Source: Streptomyces finlayi (GTDB lineage: Bacteria; Actinomycetota; Actinomycetes; Streptomycetales; Streptomycetaceae). Taken from it: a DNA stretch of 64,000 nt. The notes beneath the pieces were generated by a model, which was not told the DNA's origin, did not search any database, and saw only the letters and a list, made by a program, of their open reading frames with translations. The stretch is from NCBI RefSeq assembly GCF_014216315.1, contig NZ_CP045702.1, positions 5,394,001 through 5,458,000 on the forward strand, written 5' to 3'. This document shows positions 62,465 through 64,000 of the stretch, piece by piece. Every line of letters starts with the position of its first letter. The first letter of the stretch is position 1. The position numbers and the translations under genes are program-made.

Positions 62465-63759
62465 GGCCGGTCTCCAGCGGGTGCGTGCCAGGGTTCACCG
62501 GCGGATGGCGGGTAGAGCGGCCCCGGCGGTGGTCCGGCGAGACGGGCGGTATCGCCGGTTGAGCTGTACGGGGGAGCCGTGTGCGGGGGAGCGGTGTGCG
62601 GGGAGGCGTTGTACGGGCCCTCCTGCGCGGGGGCGTAGGCGTGGCCGGGGTGGGCCGTCTGCGCGGGAGGTGCCGGCGACGGCGTCGGCCAGCGGCTGTC
62701 CGGCTGGACCGACGGCGGGTCGGCGGCGAGGGAGACGGCCCGGTAGGCGGCGGCGATCCCGGGGGCTTTGACCGGTGCCTCCGTGGCCGCCGGAAACCCG
62801 CTGAGCCGCTCGGAGCCGCGCGGCGGGGCCTCGTACAAGGGCGGGGAGGGCGCGGGCAGGGTCCGGGGGCGTACGGGCGTGCTCCGTACCCCCCGGTCGG
62901 GCTCGTGCCACGCCGGCTCGAACCGTCCGGGGGCGTCGGGAGGAGATGAGCTTCCCGTGCCGGGCAGCGGGTCGGAGAGCAGATCCGGGTCCGGTTCGGA
63001 CGGGAGCGTGTCGGGGCTGATCAGCGCGGTGATCCGGGCGGAGATACGGCGCTTCGCCGCAGACGGCAGCAGCCGCAGGCCCAGGGCCGCCGCCGCGGCG
63101 ATCAGGCACAGGCCGTACATGACGACGACCCAGGCCGCGGCCGCGCGTCCGGCGTACAGGCCATGGATCAGTGCCGCGCACCAGGCGGGATAGGCCAGCC
63201 CGTGCAGAGCGCGCCAGCGGCTCGCGAACCGGCCCCCGCTGAGAGGGGAGCGCAGCGAGTTCCCCAGCAGGGTGGTGGCTGGGGACGGGTGTGCGAAGGC
63301 ACTGCGCAGGGCACCGGTCGCGGCGGCGGCGATCATCAGGAGCCCGGCCAGCGAACCGAAGCCGATGAGGCCGGCCGTGCCGCGTACGCCCAGGCCGAAG
63401 GGGACGAGGGCGCCGACGAGCGCCACGTGACCGAGTGCCACCTTGACCGAGGCGTGCAGCAGAAGGAAGCCGAGCGAGGCCACGGCGGTGGCCCGGTGGA
63501 TGCCCTGCGCGAGCAGCCGCTGGCGGCTGGAGAGGAACAGCCGGTCGGTGGCCAGCAGGCCCCAGGCGATGGTCGCGGTGAGCGACACGAGGGACAGGAC
63601 GCCGGTGGTGAAGTCGAGCGCGGCGCGCAATCCGTCGCTCCCGCCGACGGCGAGGAGCGGGACGAGAACCAGCAGGGCGACGGTCAGACCGCCTTGCATG
63701 GGGCGGCTCATTCCGGGGCTCATGGTGGGGGATGAGCGGATCTTGCGATGAGGGTTCAT
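62461..63759 (-). CDS. Cytochrome b/ferric reductase-like membrane protein with proline-rich tail
   Basis: 432 aa. Six hydrophobic helices occupy about residues 20-230. Histidines placed for haem occur in LLAQGIHRATAVAS, FLLLHASVKVALGH and RWRALHGLAYPAW plus ALIHGLY, a pattern typical of ferric reductase-like or cytochrome b561-like domains. The cytoplasmic C-terminal 200 residues are Pro/Ala/His-rich and probably disordered. ATG 63759 was preferred, with GGAG nine bases upstream; the frame could begin at 63819. It precedes and overlaps (GTGA) the NuoF-like gene, so the two form an operon transcribed leftward. Confidence 0.82.
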   Translation of the reverse strand: MNPHRKIRSSPTMSPGMSRPMQGGLTVALLVLVPLLAVGGSDGLRAALDFTTGVLSLVSLTATIAWGLLATDRLFLSSRQRLLAQGIHRATAVASLGFLLLHASVKVALGHVALVGALVPFGLGVRGTAGLIGFGSLAGLLMIAAAATGALRSAFAHPSPATTLLGNSLRSPLSGGRFASRWRALHGLAYPAWCAALIHGLYAGRAAAAWVVVMYGLCLIAAAAALGLRLLPSAAKRRISARITALISPDTLPSEPDPDLLSDPLPGTGSSSPPDAPGRFEPAWHEPDRGVRSTPVRPRTLPAPSPPLYEAPPRGSERLSGFPAATEAPVKAPGIAAAYRAVSLAADPPSVQPDSRWPTPSPAPPAQTAHPGHAYAPAQEGPYNASPHTAPPHTAPPYSSTGDTARLAGPPPGPLYPPSAGEPWHAPAGDRP

Positions 63760-63911
63760 TGGGGCGACTCCGAATGGTTCGGGGATGCGGTCCCGTTGCG
63801 GCATGCTAAGTCGCTCCATACCAGCCAGTACGGGGATTGCGCGGTTGCCCCGATAGAGGCAGGTACGCGGAGTAACCCCCGCTTCCCGGACGTTCCGTCC
63901 ACGCCTGCTGT

Positions 63912-63932
63912 CCGGGGACCGGAAGTCCCCGG
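63912..63932. terminator. Small hairpin between divergent transcripts
   Basis: CCGGGGAC / GTCCCCGG, 8-bp stem with five-base loop, in the gap between the two outward-reading genes; its role is unclear, since both genes read away from it. Confidence 0.35.
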
Positions 63933-63953
63933 CCGGGCTCCGGGCCTGTGCGG

Positions 63954-63965
63954 TACCCTGGCGCC
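63954..63965 (+). promoter_or_regulatory. -10 box (TACCCT) for a leaderless mRNA
   Basis: TACCCT at 63954-63959, six bases, then ATG 63966. Confidence 0.5.
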
Positions 63966-64000
63966 ATGCGTGCCGTACGCCTTCTGCTCAGCGAGCCGCG
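63966..64000 (+). CDS. Start of a gene cut by the window end
   Basis: ATG 63966 opens RAVRLLLSEPR to the window edge. Too short to name. The start is supported only by the -10 box six bases upstream, which would give a leaderless mRNA. Confidence 0.5.
   Translation, partial: MRAVRLLLSEP

Overview
The window is a high-GC actinobacterial chromosome segment, almost certainly from Streptomyces. Codon use is strongly G/C-ending, GTG starts are frequent, and the order valS-folC-ndk-mreBCD-mrdA-rodA, then rne, rplU-rpmA-obg, proB/proA, nadD, an LCP-type gene and rsfS is the housekeeping order I know from Streptomyces. No long secondary-metabolite cluster and no CRISPR array is visible.

Layout. 1-4.1 kb: end of valS, folC, a DUF4233 membrane protein and ndk. 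4.4-10.7 kb: the mre morphogenesis cluster (mreB, mreC, mreD, a class B PBP and a RodA/FtsW glycosyltransferase). 10.8-16.5 kb: a CYTH-CHAD protein, a B12-binding radical SAM protein, a membrane protein built of internal repeats, and the radical SAM-associated DUF2344 protein. 16.7-20.9 kb: a very large RNase E/G with long repeat-bearing tails. 21.2-30.6 kb: a cell-surface glycan locus with a DegT aminotransferase, a Gfo/Idh/MocA oxidoreductase, three glycosyltransferase genes and a UDP-sugar dehydrogenase. 30.6-38.5 kb: an accessory patch between this locus and rplU. It holds an acyltransferase, an apparently intact IS200/IS605 element (TnpA plus TnpB), a hexapeptide N-acyltransferase, integrase and other gene remnants, one broken and one intact PIN toxin-antitoxin pair, and a WhiJ-type XRE/DUF397/anti-sigma set. 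38.5-40.9 kb: rplU-rpmA-obg. 41.2-49.4 kb: a second surface-polymer locus with a fused cytidylyltransferase/SDR enzyme (probably CDP-ribitol synthesis), two CDP-glycerol glycerophosphotransferase-like polymerases and a GT2 enzyme. 49.6-59.9 kb: proB, a small conserved-looking gene, proA, two related single-pass membrane proteins, an M48 protease, tiny membrane proteins, nadD, a divergent LCP-type protein, rsfS and a histidine phosphatase. 60-64 kb: two identical tRNA-Ala(GGC) genes around two zinc-ribbon ORFs, a NuoF-ferredoxin fusion paired with a cytochrome b/ferric-reductase-like membrane protein, and the first codons of another gene.

How the genes work together. Much of the window concerns building the cell envelope. 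MreBCD, PBP2 and RodA direct peptidoglycan synthesis. The two glycan loci supply nucleotide sugars and polyol phosphates (inferred UDP-2,3-diacetamido uronic acid and CDP-ribitol) together with the transferases to polymerise them. The LCP-type protein near 57 kb could act at the attachment step. Translation and RNA decay genes (valS, rne, rplU, rpmA, obg, rsfS, tRNAs) are interleaved.

Points of most interest: a complete WbpA/B/D/E-like enzyme set whose acetyltransferase gene sits apart next to the IS element; an LCP protein lacking the usual catalytic signature; nine copies of one basic motif flanking the RNase E core; a multi-repeat membrane protein between two radical SAM partners; and a repeated promoter layout (TANNNT, six bases, RTG) predicting leaderless mRNAs for at least seven genes.
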